A stretch of DNA of 53,354 nucleotides, from the NCBI GenBank assembly GCA_017540825.1, contig JAFYAH010000007.1:1-53354 (forward strand). The letters are read 5' to 3'. Shown here in pieces: positions 16,291 to 25,878 of this stretch. The notes below the pieces were generated by a model that was not told where the DNA came from, did no database searches, and saw nothing but the letters and a program-made list of their open reading frames with translations. The stretch's first letter is position 1; each line of letters opens with the position of its first letter. The stretch is from Candidatus Methanomethylophilaceae archaeon. GTDB taxonomy: Archaea > Thermoplasmatota > Thermoplasmata > Methanomassiliicoccales > Methanomethylophilaceae. Position numbers and translations under genes: made by a program.

Positions 16291-17277
16291 TCAGTCAGAG
16301 CGTATCTGGTCGAAGGCGTATCCGTCCCAGGTCCTCTCCCCGAGCACGATCTCCGCCTCCGGTATCGTGAGCATAGGGCGGTCGTACCTCGCGGAGTCGT
16401 CCATGGCTATGCGGGGGCATGCGGTGCAGACGAAGGCGTCGACCCTGTACGCCATCAGGGACGCCGGAGTGACCTCCTCCATAATGACCTTGAAAGCGGC
16501 CTTCCCATGCTCGCGGAGGAGCCTGACCATGCGGTCCGCCTCCACGGATCTGTTCTGGCCGACCTTGGAGCACTGTATCACCATGAAGGAGCTCGCGCCC
16601 GACGCCCTCTGGATAGCGGCGAACCTCTTCCTTAGGATCCTGTCCCTCGTCTCGGACATGTCGCGGACCTCTCCGGTCACCGGATTAAGGACCAGGACGG
16701 GCTTCCGCATGCCGAAGGCGGCCGCCAAGGGATGAAAGTCGCCCTCGCCGATGAACAAGAAGGCGTCGACGTCCTCCGATATGGACTCGGCCGCGGTGCA
16801 GTTGCATCCCAGCACCTGCCCGGGGTGGCATATGCGCCTGTCCCCTCTCCCGACGAAGACCTTCCTGCCGGACGCCTCCAGCATCTCCCTGACCGCAGGG
16901 ATCAGGCCGAGGTACTGCACCGTGGCAAGGAGCCCGACGCGCTCCGGGAGGGGATCCAACAGGCCCATGGCGACCGGATCGACGGACGCGTCGGAACGGG
17001 ACTCGACATAGAGGACGCTCGGGTCATCTCCCATGGAAGGTATGGGGGAATGGCCGAAATGCACCAAGGCATCGGCGACGCCCTTGTAATCGAAGAGGTC
17101 GCATGCGCCGTAGCACGGGAGCCCCGACACGATTATCTCGGCGCCGGTAGAAGAATGAAGAAAATCGGAGATCTCGGCCGCCCTGACCTTCAGGCCCTCG
17201 GGCAGCTGGAGGACGACGGAGGAGAAGCCCCCGTCGTTTATCCACGCTGTGACGCGGTCCAGCTCGAAATCGAACAT
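16291..17277 (-). CDS. dph2: Diphthamide synthase subunit Dph2
   Basis: The 328-residue enzyme transfers the 3-amino-3-carboxypropyl group of SAM to a histidine of elongation factor 2, the first diphthamide step. The three cluster cysteines sit where expected for archaeal Dph2: C59 (LPCYGACD), C158/C160 (GQVLGCNC) and C284/C287 (FVCTACPRIA). Its stop is close to the mmp4 promoter, and its start follows the L10e stop directly, so it is probably cotranscribed with the ribosomal gene. Confidence 0.95.
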   Translation of the reverse strand: MFDFELDRVTAWINDGGFSSVVLQLPEGLKVRAAEISDFLHSSTGAEIIVSGLPCYGACDLFDYKGVADALVHFGHSPIPSMGDDPSVLYVESRSDASVDPVAMGLLDPLPERVGLLATVQYLGLIPAVREMLEASGRKVFVGRGDRRICHPGQVLGCNCTAAESISEDVDAFLFIGEGDFHPLAAAFGMRKPVLVLNPVTGEVRDMSETRDRILRKRFAAIQRASGASSFMVIQCSKVGQNRSVEADRMVRLLREHGKAAFKVIMEEVTPASLMAYRVDAFVCTACPRIAMDDSARYDRPMLTIPEAEIVLGERTWDGYAFDQIRSD

Positions 17278-17796
17278 TTACCTTATGAGCTCGGCTCCCT
17301 TCTCTACGTCGATGTAGCAGGGGGAGGGGAACTTCATGGAAGCTCTCCAGAGGGCGTCCTTGGCTATGGCCGCTTTATCGGCGGAGATGCGGACGGTCAG
17401 GATAGCCTGGTCGCGCTCCAGCCTCGCAGCGGTCCCCACAGTCTTGCCGAACCCCTGACGCATTCCGCTGGACACACGGTCCGCTCCTGCGCCGGTGGCG
17501 AGCTTGTTCTCCCTGAGCACGACGTGGGGGAAGGCCCTCACGGTCATGTGGTAGTTGGCCGTTCCAGCCTGTCCGTTCAGGACCTTGTTGGCGGCGATAC
17601 GGCCGGCCTCGATGGAGATGTGCCTGACCTGGACGCGGTTCTTCACCCTGAGGGTGAGGACGACGGGGAAGTCCTGCTTGAGGTTGCCCATCTCGTACTG
17701 GCTAACCCTGCTTGCGGGAACTCCGCCCATGTACTCGCGGCGAGTGTAGGCCTGTCCTTTGATCTGTCTGTACATTGATGCGGGCTTTCTTACCAT
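17278..17796 (-). CDS. rpl10e: Large-subunit ribosomal protein L10e (uL16)
   Basis: The 172-residue protein starts MVRKPASMYR and contains the GRIAANKVLN and RVSSGMRQGFGK motifs of archaeal L10e/uL16, which lies near the tRNA elbow in the large subunit. A TATA (CTTATATGG) on the minus strand near 17888-17898 predicts a leader of about 70 bases. Dph2, which modifies EF2, is the next gene, a translation-related pairing. Confidence 0.96.
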   Translation of the reverse strand: MVRKPASMYRQIKGQAYTRREYMGGVPASRVSQYEMGNLKQDFPVVLTLRVKNRVQVRHISIEAGRIAANKVLNGQAGTANYHMTVRAFPHVVLRENKLATGAGADRVSSGMRQGFGKTVGTAARLERDQAILTVRISADKAAIAKDALWRASMKFPSPCYIDVEKGAELIR

Positions 17797-18004
17797 TTAA
17801 ACCACCTTGATCGGAATGCGATGAGGGCAGGCGGTTCATGGGACGTAGAACTGCTACCCTGTCTGACAAAACTGCTCATTATCAACCCCCATATAAGAGT
17901 TTCGTTATTATTCCGTCGCAGGACGCTAGATGTTCGACCGGAATTCCCGCTGAAAGGGCAGCTGACCGCCAACGATAATTAGTGCTACGACTATCGGGGT
18001 GGTG

Positions 18005-19003
18005 ATGAAACCTTTCGGCTTCAACGTGGTCTCTGAGAACAGAGAGGAAGGAGTCCCTGTAGCGACGGCAGGGCAGATCATGGTTGACATCCAGAACCTT
18101 CTCACTGACATAGGCAAGTGCATGCTGAGGACCGAGATGAGCCTGCAGAACAGCATACCCGACAGCCTTGCGGACAAGTTCACCCTGAGGATCGGAGGCT
18201 CTTCCGACAAAGGGGTGGGCTCCAAGGTGAGCGACGGGTCCGAGGAGCTGTTCGAGGAGGCCCTGGGGATGCTCTTCAAGACCCTGACGTTCTTCGGCCA
18301 GGGAAGGGTGGGCATATGGATGGAGGACAAGTTCCCGGACCCGTTCGAGCGCATAAACATAGCCAAAGACCTGGTCGCCCTCAACGACCATCTGTCCGGA
18401 ACCGTGCTGATCTTCGGGCCTGCCTCCGACAAGAGGGAGTTCCGCAGGCTGGACCGCGAGAAGCTCCTGCAGTACGTCAGGAACGGAGCGGAGAGGTGCA
18501 GAGTCATCGGAAAGGTATCTGCGGACCCAAGGTTCAAAGGCCACTGGACGTTCTCCAACTCCGCATACCAGGCGACCATCAGCCCCTCCAAGATGATGCC
18601 CAAGGAAACGCTCGACAACGCCGCGAAGAGCGGCATAGTGGCCGTCCTGGGGAACATAAGCAAGTCTGTGGACGGCAGGGTGGTGTCCGTGAACAACGCG
18701 GAGGAATGCATTGAGCACAGCACCATAGCGTTCAGGAGGATGATCTCCTCCAAGAGGGACGTCCGGCTCAGCGCCACGCTCTACGCCGACATCGGCTACG
18801 CGGCGGACAGGAAGCTGTGGGTGATGTCCTACAAGCCCCTGAACATAATAGTGAGCAAGCCGTCCTGGGACGAGTGCGTCATCGCGTTCCACGAGGAGTT
18901 CATCCTGCAGTACGAGATATACACCGAGGAGTCGAAGACCTTCGAAGGGGAAGAGAAGAAGGCCCAGGCCCTGCTGATGACGTTCGTCCCTCCCAAGATC
19001 TGA
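18005..19003 (+). CDS. Conserved-looking protein of unknown function
   Basis: I do not recognise this 332-residue protein. It is soluble with no signal peptide, mixed alpha/beta, without Cys-rich or nucleotide-binding motifs, and ends in a basic AQALLMTFVPPKI. Features include SLADKFTLRIGGS and a DKREFRRLDREKLLQYVRNG stretch. Codon use matches the core genes, so it is probably native. The TATA-like GATAATTA near 17973-17980 would give a leaderless start at ATG 18005; two GTGs just upstream are less likely. It lies between ribosome and RNase P genes. Confidence 0.8.
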   Translation: MKPFGFNVVSENREEGVPVATAGQIMVDIQNLLTDIGKCMLRTEMSLQNSIPDSLADKFTLRIGGSSDKGVGSKVSDGSEELFEEALGMLFKTLTFFGQGRVGIWMEDKFPDPFERINIAKDLVALNDHLSGTVLIFGPASDKREFRRLDREKLLQYVRNGAERCRVIGKVSADPRFKGHWTFSNSAYQATISPSKMMPKETLDNAAKSGIVAVLGNISKSVDGRVVSVNNAEECIEHSTIAFRRMISSKRDVRLSATLYADIGYAADRKLWVMSYKPLNIIVSKPSWDECVIAFHEEFILQYEIYTEESKTFEGEEKKAQALLMTFVPPKI

Positions 19004-19105
19004 CTCTGCGCGGCCCTGTCCCCGAGGCGGACGGCCCGAGACGCCCTATAGGATCCCATAGTCAGAGTTTTTATAGATTATCCACTGTCGGCAGTCTAAG
19101 TAACC

Positions 19106-19426
19106 ATGTCGAAGAGACATCTCTCTCAGAAGACGGTGTCCGAGATAGGCAGGACGCGCATATCGCGCCTCATGGACCTGTCGGAGGAGGCCGTCCGCTC
19201 GGGCAGGCACGACAGGGCCCGCAGATACGTGGAGATAGCCCGCAGGATCGGCATGAAGACCCGCTTGAACATCCCGAAGGACAGGCCGTACTGCAAGGCG
19301 TGCCTGATCCCCCTGCTGCCTGGCGTCAGCTGCACGGTCAGGCTGTCGGACCACAAGGTCGTGACGACGTGCGGGATGTGCGGAACGGTGCGGCGCAGAC
19401 CGTATCTAAGGGAGCAGAGGAAATGA
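19106..19426 (+). CDS. rnp4: Ribonuclease P protein component 4 (Rpp21)
   Basis: The 106-residue zinc-ribbon protein has CKAC and CGMC pairs and the basic N-terminal helices (ARRYVEIARRIGMKTRL) of archaeal Rpp21, which pairs with Rpp29 on the RNase P RNA for 5' tRNA maturation. A TATA (TTTTTATAG) at about 19066-19074 lies 30 bases upstream. Its stop overlaps the start of the YhbY gene. Confidence 0.93.
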   Translation: MSKRHLSQKTVSEIGRTRISRLMDLSEEAVRSGRHDRARRYVEIARRIGMKTRLNIPKDRPYCKACLIPLLPGVSCTVRLSDHKVVTTCGMCGTVRRRPYLREQRK

Positions 19427-19716
19427 CGGAGAAGGAAGCGAAGAAGGAGCTCATGAGGAGAGCCAACGAGCTCAGCCCTACTGTCCATGTCGGGAAGGAA
19501 GGCCTGAGCGACGGCGTCTTCGAAGAGATAAACAACCAGCTCAAGAAGAACCGCCTGATAAAGCTCAAGGTCCTGTCCAACTCCGAGGACGGAGCTAAGG
19601 ACGCCGCCTCAGCCATAGCCGAGGCCACGGGATCCGTGGTGGTAGACGTGCGCGGAGGGGTCATAGTCCTGACGGACAAACGTACCTGGACCTCCCTGTG
19701 CCAGAAGAAATTCTGA
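19423..19716 (+). CDS. YhbY/CRS1-CRM domain RNA-binding protein
   Basis: The 97-residue single CRM-domain protein has the LSPTVHVGKEGLSDGV motif and a GXXG-type loop (RGGVIVL). In bacteria the family works in ribosome assembly; in archaea it is found beside RNase P or ribosome genes, as here. ATGA overlap with rnp4 fixes the start. Confidence 0.92.
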   Translation: MTEKEAKKELMRRANELSPTVHVGKEGLSDGVFEEINNQLKKNRLIKLKVLSNSEDGAKDAASAIAEATGSVVVDVRGGVIVLTDKRTWTSLCQKKF

Positions 19717-19726
19717 AGGTGCTCAT

Positions 19727-20998
19727 ATGCTCGACGTGAACGTGATTAGATCGAACCCTGAGATGATCAGGAAGATGCTTCAGAACAGGAACAAGGACAC
19801 CGCCATACTGGACAGGTTCCTGGCCGCCGACGAGGAGTGGAGAACCCTCACCGGAGAGAACAACAGCCTCAGAAAGGTCAGGAACGAGGTGTCCCTCCAG
19901 ATATCCAAGATGCCCAAGGGAGAGGATAAGGACGCCAAGATAGCCGAGATGCGCGAGGTGTCCGAGAAGATCAAGTCGAACGACGAGAGGATGGCCGAGC
20001 TCGAGGGCATCAGGCAGGACTGCGTCCTCAACATACCCAACATCCCCCACGAGTCCGTCCCCATCGGGAAGGACGAGAACGACAACGTGGTCGTGTACGA
20101 GGCAGGGACCAAGAGGAAGTTCGACTTCAAGCCCAAGGAGCACTGGGAGATCGCGGAGGACCTGGACATCATTGACTTCGAGCGCGGCGCTAAGGTCGCC
20201 GGAAGCGGGTTCTACTGCCTGAAGGGCGACGGAGCCAGGCTGGAGAGGGCCCTGATCAACTACTTCCTGGACACCCACCAGGACCAGGGCTACACCGAGC
20301 TGTTCACCCCTGTGGTCGTCAACAAGAACGCCGTGATCGGGACCGGCCAGTACCCCAACCTGAAGGACGACATGTACTACCTGGAGAGGGACGACATGTT
20401 CCTCAACCCCACGGCGGAGGTCCCTGTGACCAACCTGCTGCAGGACGAGATCCTGGAGAAGTCGCAGCTGCCCATCTACTACACCGCATACCTGCCTTCC
20501 TTCAGGCGCGAGGTCGGGAAGCACGCCGACACCAAGGGGATCATCAGGGTCCACGAGTTCAACAAGGTCGAGATGGTCAACTTCGTCCTGCCTGAGAACT
20601 CCTACGCCAGGCTGGAGGAGCTGAGGAAGAACGCGGAGGACCTCATAACCGGCCTCGGGCTCCCCTACAGGGTGCTGCTGCTGTGCACCGGCGACATGAG
20701 CTTCTCCTGCTCCAAATGCTACGACCTGGAGCTCTACGCGCCGGGGAAGGACGCCTGGCTCGAAGCCTCGTCCTGCTCCAACTTCACCGACTTCCAGGCC
20801 AGGAGGGCCAGGATCAAGTACAGGCCTGAGCCTCACCTGAAGAGCGAGTTCGTCCACACCCTCAACGGGTCCGGGCTGGCGCTCCCCAGGACCATGGTGG
20901 CCGTTCTGGAGAACTACCAGAACAAGGACGGCACCGTGACCATACCCGAGGTCCTTAGGCCGTACATGAGGGGCCAGGAGACCATCGGCAGGCGCTGA
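19727..20998 (+). CDS. serS: Seryl-tRNA synthetase (bacterial/eukaryotic type)
   Basis: The 423-residue class II synthetase has the N-terminal coiled-coil arm (about residues 30-105), motif 2 (SFRREVGKHADTKG...HEF) and motif 3 (NGSGLALPRTMVAVLENYQ). It is the common SerRS, not the rare type of some methanogens. It follows the YhbY gene by ten bases and is the last gene of the rnp4-yhbY-serS run. Confidence 0.96.
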   Translation: MLDVNVIRSNPEMIRKMLQNRNKDTAILDRFLAADEEWRTLTGENNSLRKVRNEVSLQISKMPKGEDKDAKIAEMREVSEKIKSNDERMAELEGIRQDCVLNIPNIPHESVPIGKDENDNVVVYEAGTKRKFDFKPKEHWEIAEDLDIIDFERGAKVAGSGFYCLKGDGARLERALINYFLDTHQDQGYTELFTPVVVNKNAVIGTGQYPNLKDDMYYLERDDMFLNPTAEVPVTNLLQDEILEKSQLPIYYTAYLPSFRREVGKHADTKGIIRVHEFNKVEMVNFVLPENSYARLEELRKNAEDLITGLGLPYRVLLLCTGDMSFSCSKCYDLELYAPGKDAWLEASSCSNFTDFQARRARIKYRPEPHLKSEFVHTLNGSGLALPRTMVAVLENYQNKDGTVTIPEVLRPYMRGQETIGRR

Positions 20999-20999
20999 G

Positions 21000-22136
21000 T
21001 CAGATCTCGAGGCCGTCCAGGCCTTCCACCAAACCCTTTACATCGAAACCCTTTCTCGAGAGCAGCTTCTCCCTGACGGCCTTCTCCCCCTCCGTGAGGG
21101 AGTGGGACGTGACTCCGTAGCGGCGGGAGATCATCGCCTCCATGTACGCCGCCAGCATGTCGCAGGTCTTTATCTGGTACCCCTTGCGCCTGCCGAACCC
21201 GCCGTCCTCGTCCGAGAACGGGTCGAAGACCATGAAGCGGAACTCGTCCCTGAACTCAGGGCTCAGGAGGGGCATTATGGTGGCCTCCATCTGGTCGTGC
21301 TCGTACTCCGCCAGTATCCCCTCTAGCCCGTCTATGCTCGTCTTGATCGGGGAGATCACGTCCTTCGTCAGGACCTCGGGGAGGTCGTGGAACAAGGCTG
21401 TGTAGAAGTCGTTGTAGACGGTCCTGTCGTCCTCGCAGTCGTCTATGTCCGCGAGGTACACGGCGTCGGCCACCATCAGGGAGTGCCCCAGCACGGTGGT
21501 CCGAGGTATGCGGGGGGTCCTCGCCCAGCGCTGCTGGAAGCGGAGCTGCCCCACGAGGTCTATGAAGTCGAACGCCCCGCCTGCGGCCATGATCTCGCTC
21601 ACTCCCCTCAGGTGGATGTACTGCCCTATCTGCTCGGCAATCTCCCTGCGGGTGCGGTCTATGCCGTACAGCGAGCGGTTGGACTCGTATATCAGCTCGA
21701 ACTCCCAGCGAGTCGCCAGGTAGTGCGCGGCGCGGACTATGTCGTCCTCCAGCGAGCCGTCGTCCGATTCGAGGTACTTCCTGAAGCGTTCGAGGAGGGC
21801 GGGATGGAAGTCCGGGACCAGGCGCGCGACCTCCGAGAGCACGAACTCGTTGACCTGCTCCGCCCTCTCCGAGGTTATCCTGTAGAACACCTGGGGCTTC
21901 AGGTCCGTGAGCACCGACCTCTGGATGAACGAGAACATCGTGTGCTCGATGACGGCCCTCCAGTCGACCTTCCTGCCCGCGCGCTCCTCCGACTTGCCTA
22001 GAAGCCACGCTATGGCCGCCTTGTGGGCCTGCTTGTCCAGCTCGGTGAGGTCCACCGGGCGGATGTGGTCGTTCCACCTGTGCATGTTGGCCGACTCGAA
22101 GAAGAGGGACAGGATATGGGGGTTGAGGGCCGGCAA
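21000..22136 (-). CDS. HD-domain phosphohydrolase-like protein
   Basis: The 378-residue protein contains the HD pattern: H of VLGHSLMVAD, then FHDLPEVLTKDVISP, and a later DMLAAYMEA, as in the YfbR/HDDC2-like nucleotidase group. The N-terminal 150 residues are unassigned. It starts with TTG at 22136, supported by an AGGTGAT five bases upstream that overlaps the stop of the small membrane gene, so the two are coupled. Substrate unknown. Its stop nearly touches that of serS, which converges on it. Confidence 0.85.
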   Translation of the reverse strand: MPALNPHILSLFFESANMHRWNDHIRPVDLTELDKQAHKAAIAWLLGKSEERAGRKVDWRAVIEHTMFSFIQRSVLTDLKPQVFYRITSERAEQVNEFVLSEVARLVPDFHPALLERFRKYLESDDGSLEDDIVRAAHYLATRWEFELIYESNRSLYGIDRTRREIAEQIGQYIHLRGVSEIMAAGGAFDFIDLVGQLRFQQRWARTPRIPRTTVLGHSLMVADAVYLADIDDCEDDRTVYNDFYTALFHDLPEVLTKDVISPIKTSIDGLEGILAEYEHDQMEATIMPLLSPEFRDEFRFMVFDPFSDEDGGFGRRKGYQIKTCDMLAAYMEAMISRRYGVTSHSLTEGEKAVREKLLSRKGFDVKGLVEGLDGLEI

Positions 22137-22142
22137 ATCGGA

Positions 22143-22349
22143 TCACCTGCGCCTGCCGCTAGCGGATTCCCCAGCATCGGATTCCTTGGCCGCCTTTATG
22201 GTCAGGACATAGCCAGCGATCATGGCGGCCAGGCCGGCGATGAATATGTACGTGTCGTAGCCGCTCACGTTGAGGACGTAGTCGCACGTAGCCGCCAGCA
22301 TTGCCGCGAAGCCTGCGACGGCCAGGACCAAAGGCAGGATGTTGCGCAT
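22143..22349 (-). CDS. Small membrane protein, two transmembrane segments
   Basis: The 68-residue protein has two hydrophobic helices (about residues 4-24 and 32-51) and a basic C-terminus SGRRR. ATG 22349 is preferred because TTTTAAAT lies about 26 bases upstream; ATG 22364 is in frame as well. Function unknown; it is cotranscribed with the HD protein. Confidence 0.65.
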   Translation of the reverse strand: MRNILPLVLAVAGFAAMLAATCDYVLNVSGYDTYIFIAGLAAMIAGYVLTIKAAKESDAGESASGRRR

Positions 22350-22403
22350 GGACCGCCATCGCATAACTATGATTTAAAAGAGGGGATGAACCCCTCGGAA
22401 GTT

Positions 22404-23954
22404 TCAGGAGCTGGCCTGGACCAGCCTGTTGATGACGAACTTGCGGTCCATGCTGGACAGGAAGAATCCCAGCCTGGGGCCGACGCTCTTCCCGATGAAG
22501 ATCCTGTAGAGGGACTTGTAGGCCCCCTTGGTGCCGAGCGGGCTCTCCTTCGCGATGTCGGCTATGATCCCGTTGATCTCGTCCGCGTTCCAGTTGCAGT
22601 CGTTCATCCTCCTGACCAGGGCCTGGAAGAAGACCTTCTCGTTCATGGACAGGTCCAGATTGTCGGGGATCGTGTTGAGGACCGAGAACTTGACGTTGTC
22701 GGGAGCGAAGCCGTTGAGCCAGTACCTGACGCACTCGCATCTGCGCCACAGCCTCTTCAGCTCGTCGTCGGTGGCGCCGGTGAAGTCGATGTTCCTGGAC
22801 AGGATCTCCAGCACCTCCTTGTAGTTGGAAGCCATCTGGACTATGCTCACGAGATGCCTGTAGGGGACCTGTATGGGCAGCTTGGCCGGGACGTGGTTGT
22901 GCTGGGCGATGACGTACGCGTCGACCAGGTTCATCTCGGATTCGGTGTACTCCTTGGTGAAGTACTTCTGCTCCACCCTGTCGTATTCGTCCGCGATGTC
23001 GAGGATCCCCATCCCGGAGTCGTAGTCTATGCTCCTGGACGGCTGGACCCTGAGGAAGAGGTAGTTCAAGACCTCCGGAGGCGTCATGTTTATCGCGTCC
23101 AGGCCCGTGACTGGGCAGCCCAGCGACTTGTGCATCTGCCCGACGCCCTTGAGCTGCACGAACTCGTAGGGGATGGGTATGGGCGCCTTTCCGCCGTAGA
23201 TCTCGGACACTATCCTCTTGCCGGAATCGTATGATCCGCCTGCGGCCGCATGGTCCTTCCCGAAAGGCTCCGCGGAGGTCCCGAATATCATCCACTTGGC
23301 AGGCCACTCCATCCTCCAGGTCAGCTTCCCCTCCCCGGACCTGATGTCGCAGACGCCGTGGTACCCGCACTGGCACTCGTACTCGACGGTAGGGAAGCTG
23401 TAGGTGTCGAACAGGGGCTTGGCGAACCTGCCGCAGTGCTCGCATACTGGGTTGTAGGGCGCATAGTTGGGGTCCGCGTCCTTCCCGGTGACCTCGTGCA
23501 GGATCTCTATGACCTCCTTCCTCTTCGTGAAGGCCTTGTCGATGCATTCGGTGAACGCCCCCTTGGCATAGAGGTCGTGGGTCCAGATGACCTCGCAGTT
23601 GACCTCCAGGCTGCCTACGGCGTCGAGGAAGGGCTGAACGAAGTGATGAGCGTAGTTATGATGCTTCCCGCAGGGGCAAGGAATCCGGGATATGGGCATG
23701 CCGACATACTTCTCGAACTCTTTGGGCAGGAAATCGTATCTTTTCCTTAGCGGATCGAAGGAATCTATGAGGTAGATGAGCCTGACCTCTTTGCCTTTGG
23801 CCTCCACGGCGCTGCGGACCGATTCCCCGGTGATGGCTTCCCTCAGGCTTCCCACATGGATGATGCCAGTGGGGCTGATGCCGGTCGCGATCAGCGGATG
23901 GTCGCAGCTATCGACGATTTCCTTTGCCACAACATCTGCCCAGTGCATGTGCAT
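22404..23954 (-). CDS. lysS: Lysyl-tRNA synthetase, class I
   Basis: The 516-residue archaeal-type LysRS has the Rossmann-fold signature (SPTGIIHVGSLREA), a zinc-ribbon-like CEHCGRF...CQCGYHG insertion and GQMHKSLG at the KMSKS position. Length is normal. A TATA (TTTTATAAT, minus strand near 23982-23990) lies about 30 bases upstream of the ATG. It diverges from sec61-beta. Confidence 0.95.
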   Translation of the reverse strand: MHMHWADVVAKEIVDSCDHPLIATGISPTGIIHVGSLREAITGESVRSAVEAKGKEVRLIYLIDSFDPLRKRYDFLPKEFEKYVGMPISRIPCPCGKHHNYAHHFVQPFLDAVGSLEVNCEVIWTHDLYAKGAFTECIDKAFTKRKEVIEILHEVTGKDADPNYAPYNPVCEHCGRFAKPLFDTYSFPTVEYECQCGYHGVCDIRSGEGKLTWRMEWPAKWMIFGTSAEPFGKDHAAAGGSYDSGKRIVSEIYGGKAPIPIPYEFVQLKGVGQMHKSLGCPVTGLDAINMTPPEVLNYLFLRVQPSRSIDYDSGMGILDIADEYDRVEQKYFTKEYTESEMNLVDAYVIAQHNHVPAKLPIQVPYRHLVSIVQMASNYKEVLEILSRNIDFTGATDDELKRLWRRCECVRYWLNGFAPDNVKFSVLNTIPDNLDLSMNEKVFFQALVRRMNDCNWNADEINGIIADIAKESPLGTKGAYKSLYRIFIGKSVGPRLGFFLSSMDRKFVINRLVQASS

Positions 23955-24088
23955 TCTAACCTCTTGGGGGCTATCTGCACATTATAAAAGACGTTTTCGG
24001 TGAAGTAATCGAGAAATGCTGGCAGCCGGCCCGATACCCCGGTTCTGCCGCAACAAAACATTATATAAGCATCATAGAATGCAGTGCT

Positions 24089-24253
24089 ATGGCAAAGAAA
24101 AACGACACGGGCTTCCAGTCCTCCGCAGGACTCATGAGGTACTTCGACACCGAGGACGACAAGGGGCTCAAGGTCAGCCCGAGGACTGTAATAGGCCTCG
24201 CCATCGCGATCACGGTCATCGTGCTCCTCGCCAACACCCTGGCTCCTCTCTGA
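24089..24253 (+). CDS. Preprotein translocase subunit Sec61-beta
   Basis: The 54-residue protein starts MAKKNDTGFQSSAGLMRYFD and ends in one transmembrane helix, the typical archaeal Sec-beta: GLMRYFD then LKVSPRTV before the helix. It sits beside SecYE in the membrane. The TATA TTATATAA at 24061-24068 is 21-28 bases from the ATG, so the transcript is likely leaderless. The gene is small and easily missed. Confidence 0.92.
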   Translation: MAKKNDTGFQSSAGLMRYFDTEDDKGLKVSPRTVIGLAIAITVIVLLANTLAPL

Positions 24254-24375
24254 GCTCAAACTGGAAGCATCGGGCGCTGCCCGTCTTTCTTCTTCCTTTC
24301 TTTTTCACGTTCCGGTTCCGCGCCCGACGTTCCGGCCTGGATGCCGCGACTCGGACACCGCTGTGGCAAAAAAAT

Positions 24376-24402
24376 GAAACGGAGGGGAGCCCCCCCCTCC
24401 GA
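24376..24402. terminator. GC-rich hairpin between sec61-beta and the antiporter
   Basis: CGGAGGGGAGCCCCCCCCTCCG folds into a stem of seven to eight pairs between two convergent genes. It can serve either strand. The rest of 24254-24412 shows nothing else. Confidence 0.45.
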
Positions 24403-24412
24403 TGTTTGGTCC

Positions 24413-25708
24413 TCACATCCGGTCTTCGCCGAGGATGACGTACTCTTCCTGGTACTTCTTCCTGAACAGCTTGGAGAGGATCGGAGGCGCTATTATCGTC
24501 GTGGCCACGGACATCAGGACGACCACCGCGTAAAGCTCCGCGGACATCGCTCCGCTGGCTAGGCCTATCGAGGCGACGATTATCCCCACCTCGCCCCTGG
24601 GCATCATCCCCACACCGATGATGTTCATACCCTGCTTGTCGAGGGCCTTGTCGCCGATCTTGGCTCCGAACCCGCATCCTATGTACTTGGTTATGAGGGC
24701 GACCACTATTATCAGCGCGGCCAGCATGATCACGGTCGTGTCCGTGAGCGTGGAGATGTCCACCTGCAGACCTACGTTGATGAAGAAGAAGGAGATGAAG
24801 AACGTCGTTATCGACTCGATCTTGTGCTCCAGGTCCCACTCCCATGCGTACTCGGCGAACAGCATGCCTGCGAGGAAGGCCCCTATGATCCCCGCCAGGC
24901 CGATGAACTCCGCGAAGGCAGCCATGGACAGGCAGACGATTATCGCCAGAACGAGCTTGTTCGCGGAATGGGGGATCTTGCCTGCGTTGACGGCGGCGTC
25001 GTGCCTCGCCTGGAAGTAGCCGTACAGCCTGGGTATGACGTGCTTGCAGATCAGGATGACGGCCACGACGAACACGACCGCTTGGAGGGTGATCGAGACT
25101 ATGTCCACGATGGAGATCTCTCCGGTCCCTCCAGCCACTCCGTTGACGATCGCGAGGACTATCATGCCGAGGACGTCGTCTATGACCGCGGCGGCGATGA
25201 TGATGCGGGCCTCGCGGGTGTCCATCAGCTTCATGTCCTTGATTATGCGGGCGGTGATTCCGACGGAGGTCGCGACCATCGCCGCGCCCAGGAACAGGGC
25301 GTGGTTCATGTTCCCGTCCGCTACCAGTATGATGGCGAGGCCGGCGACGAACGGAAGCAGGACTCCGAGCACGGCCGCGATGAGAGCCGCCTTTCCCGAT
25401 CCCAGAAGGTCCTTCACCTTGGTCTCGAGCCCTACGGAGAACAGGAGGAATATGACCCCCAGCTCGGCGAAGGCCTCTATCACGTCGTACGTCCCGCTGC
25501 CTTCATGCGACCCCGACCCAGGTTCCGGGACGGCGATGTCGAGGATGGACATCAGCGACCAGTCGCCGAACGACAGATTGGCGATGACTATGCCTATGAC
25601 GATCTCGCCTATCAGCCCCGGCAATCCGAACCTGCTGACGACGATGGAGCCGATACGCGAGAGAACGAACAGCACCGCCATCGTAAACAGCAGCTGCAAC
25701 ATTTCCAT
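24413..25708 (-). CDS. Monovalent cation/H+ antiporter, CPA2 (Kef) type
   Basis: The 431-residue integral membrane protein has about 12 hydrophobic segments, including GLPGLIGEIVIGI, a central AVIDDVLGM with paired Asp residues in the antiport site, and AFLAGMLFAEYAWE. There is no C-terminal TrkA-N domain, so it is the transport domain alone. It exchanges Na+ or K+ for protons across the inner membrane. ATG 25708 is supported by GATAAGATATTC 25-30 bases upstream; the longer frame has no support. Confidence 0.93.
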   Translation of the reverse strand: MEMLQLLFTMAVLFVLSRIGSIVVSRFGLPGLIGEIVIGIVIANLSFGDWSLMSILDIAVPEPGSGSHEGSGTYDVIEAFAELGVIFLLFSVGLETKVKDLLGSGKAALIAAVLGVLLPFVAGLAIILVADGNMNHALFLGAAMVATSVGITARIIKDMKLMDTREARIIIAAAVIDDVLGMIVLAIVNGVAGGTGEISIVDIVSITLQAVVFVVAVILICKHVIPRLYGYFQARHDAAVNAGKIPHSANKLVLAIIVCLSMAAFAEFIGLAGIIGAFLAGMLFAEYAWEWDLEHKIESITTFFISFFFINVGLQVDISTLTDTTVIMLAALIIVVALITKYIGCGFGAKIGDKALDKQGMNIIGVGMMPRGEVGIIVASIGLASGAMSAELYAVVVLMSVATTIIAPPILSKLFRKKYQEEYVILGEDRM

Positions 25709-25878
25709 AGACCCACGTATCGTGCCTAGGTAGAATATCTTATCGGATGCTCGGACTTTGGCGCACAGGGAGCAGCAGGACCGCGGAATGCGGTAGAGCG
25801 ATGCGTGCTCGGCTCCTCTGCCGCCGCATAATGGAAGAAAAGCGGGCACCGCCTCAGCGGACGGGCCCGATTTGGCCT

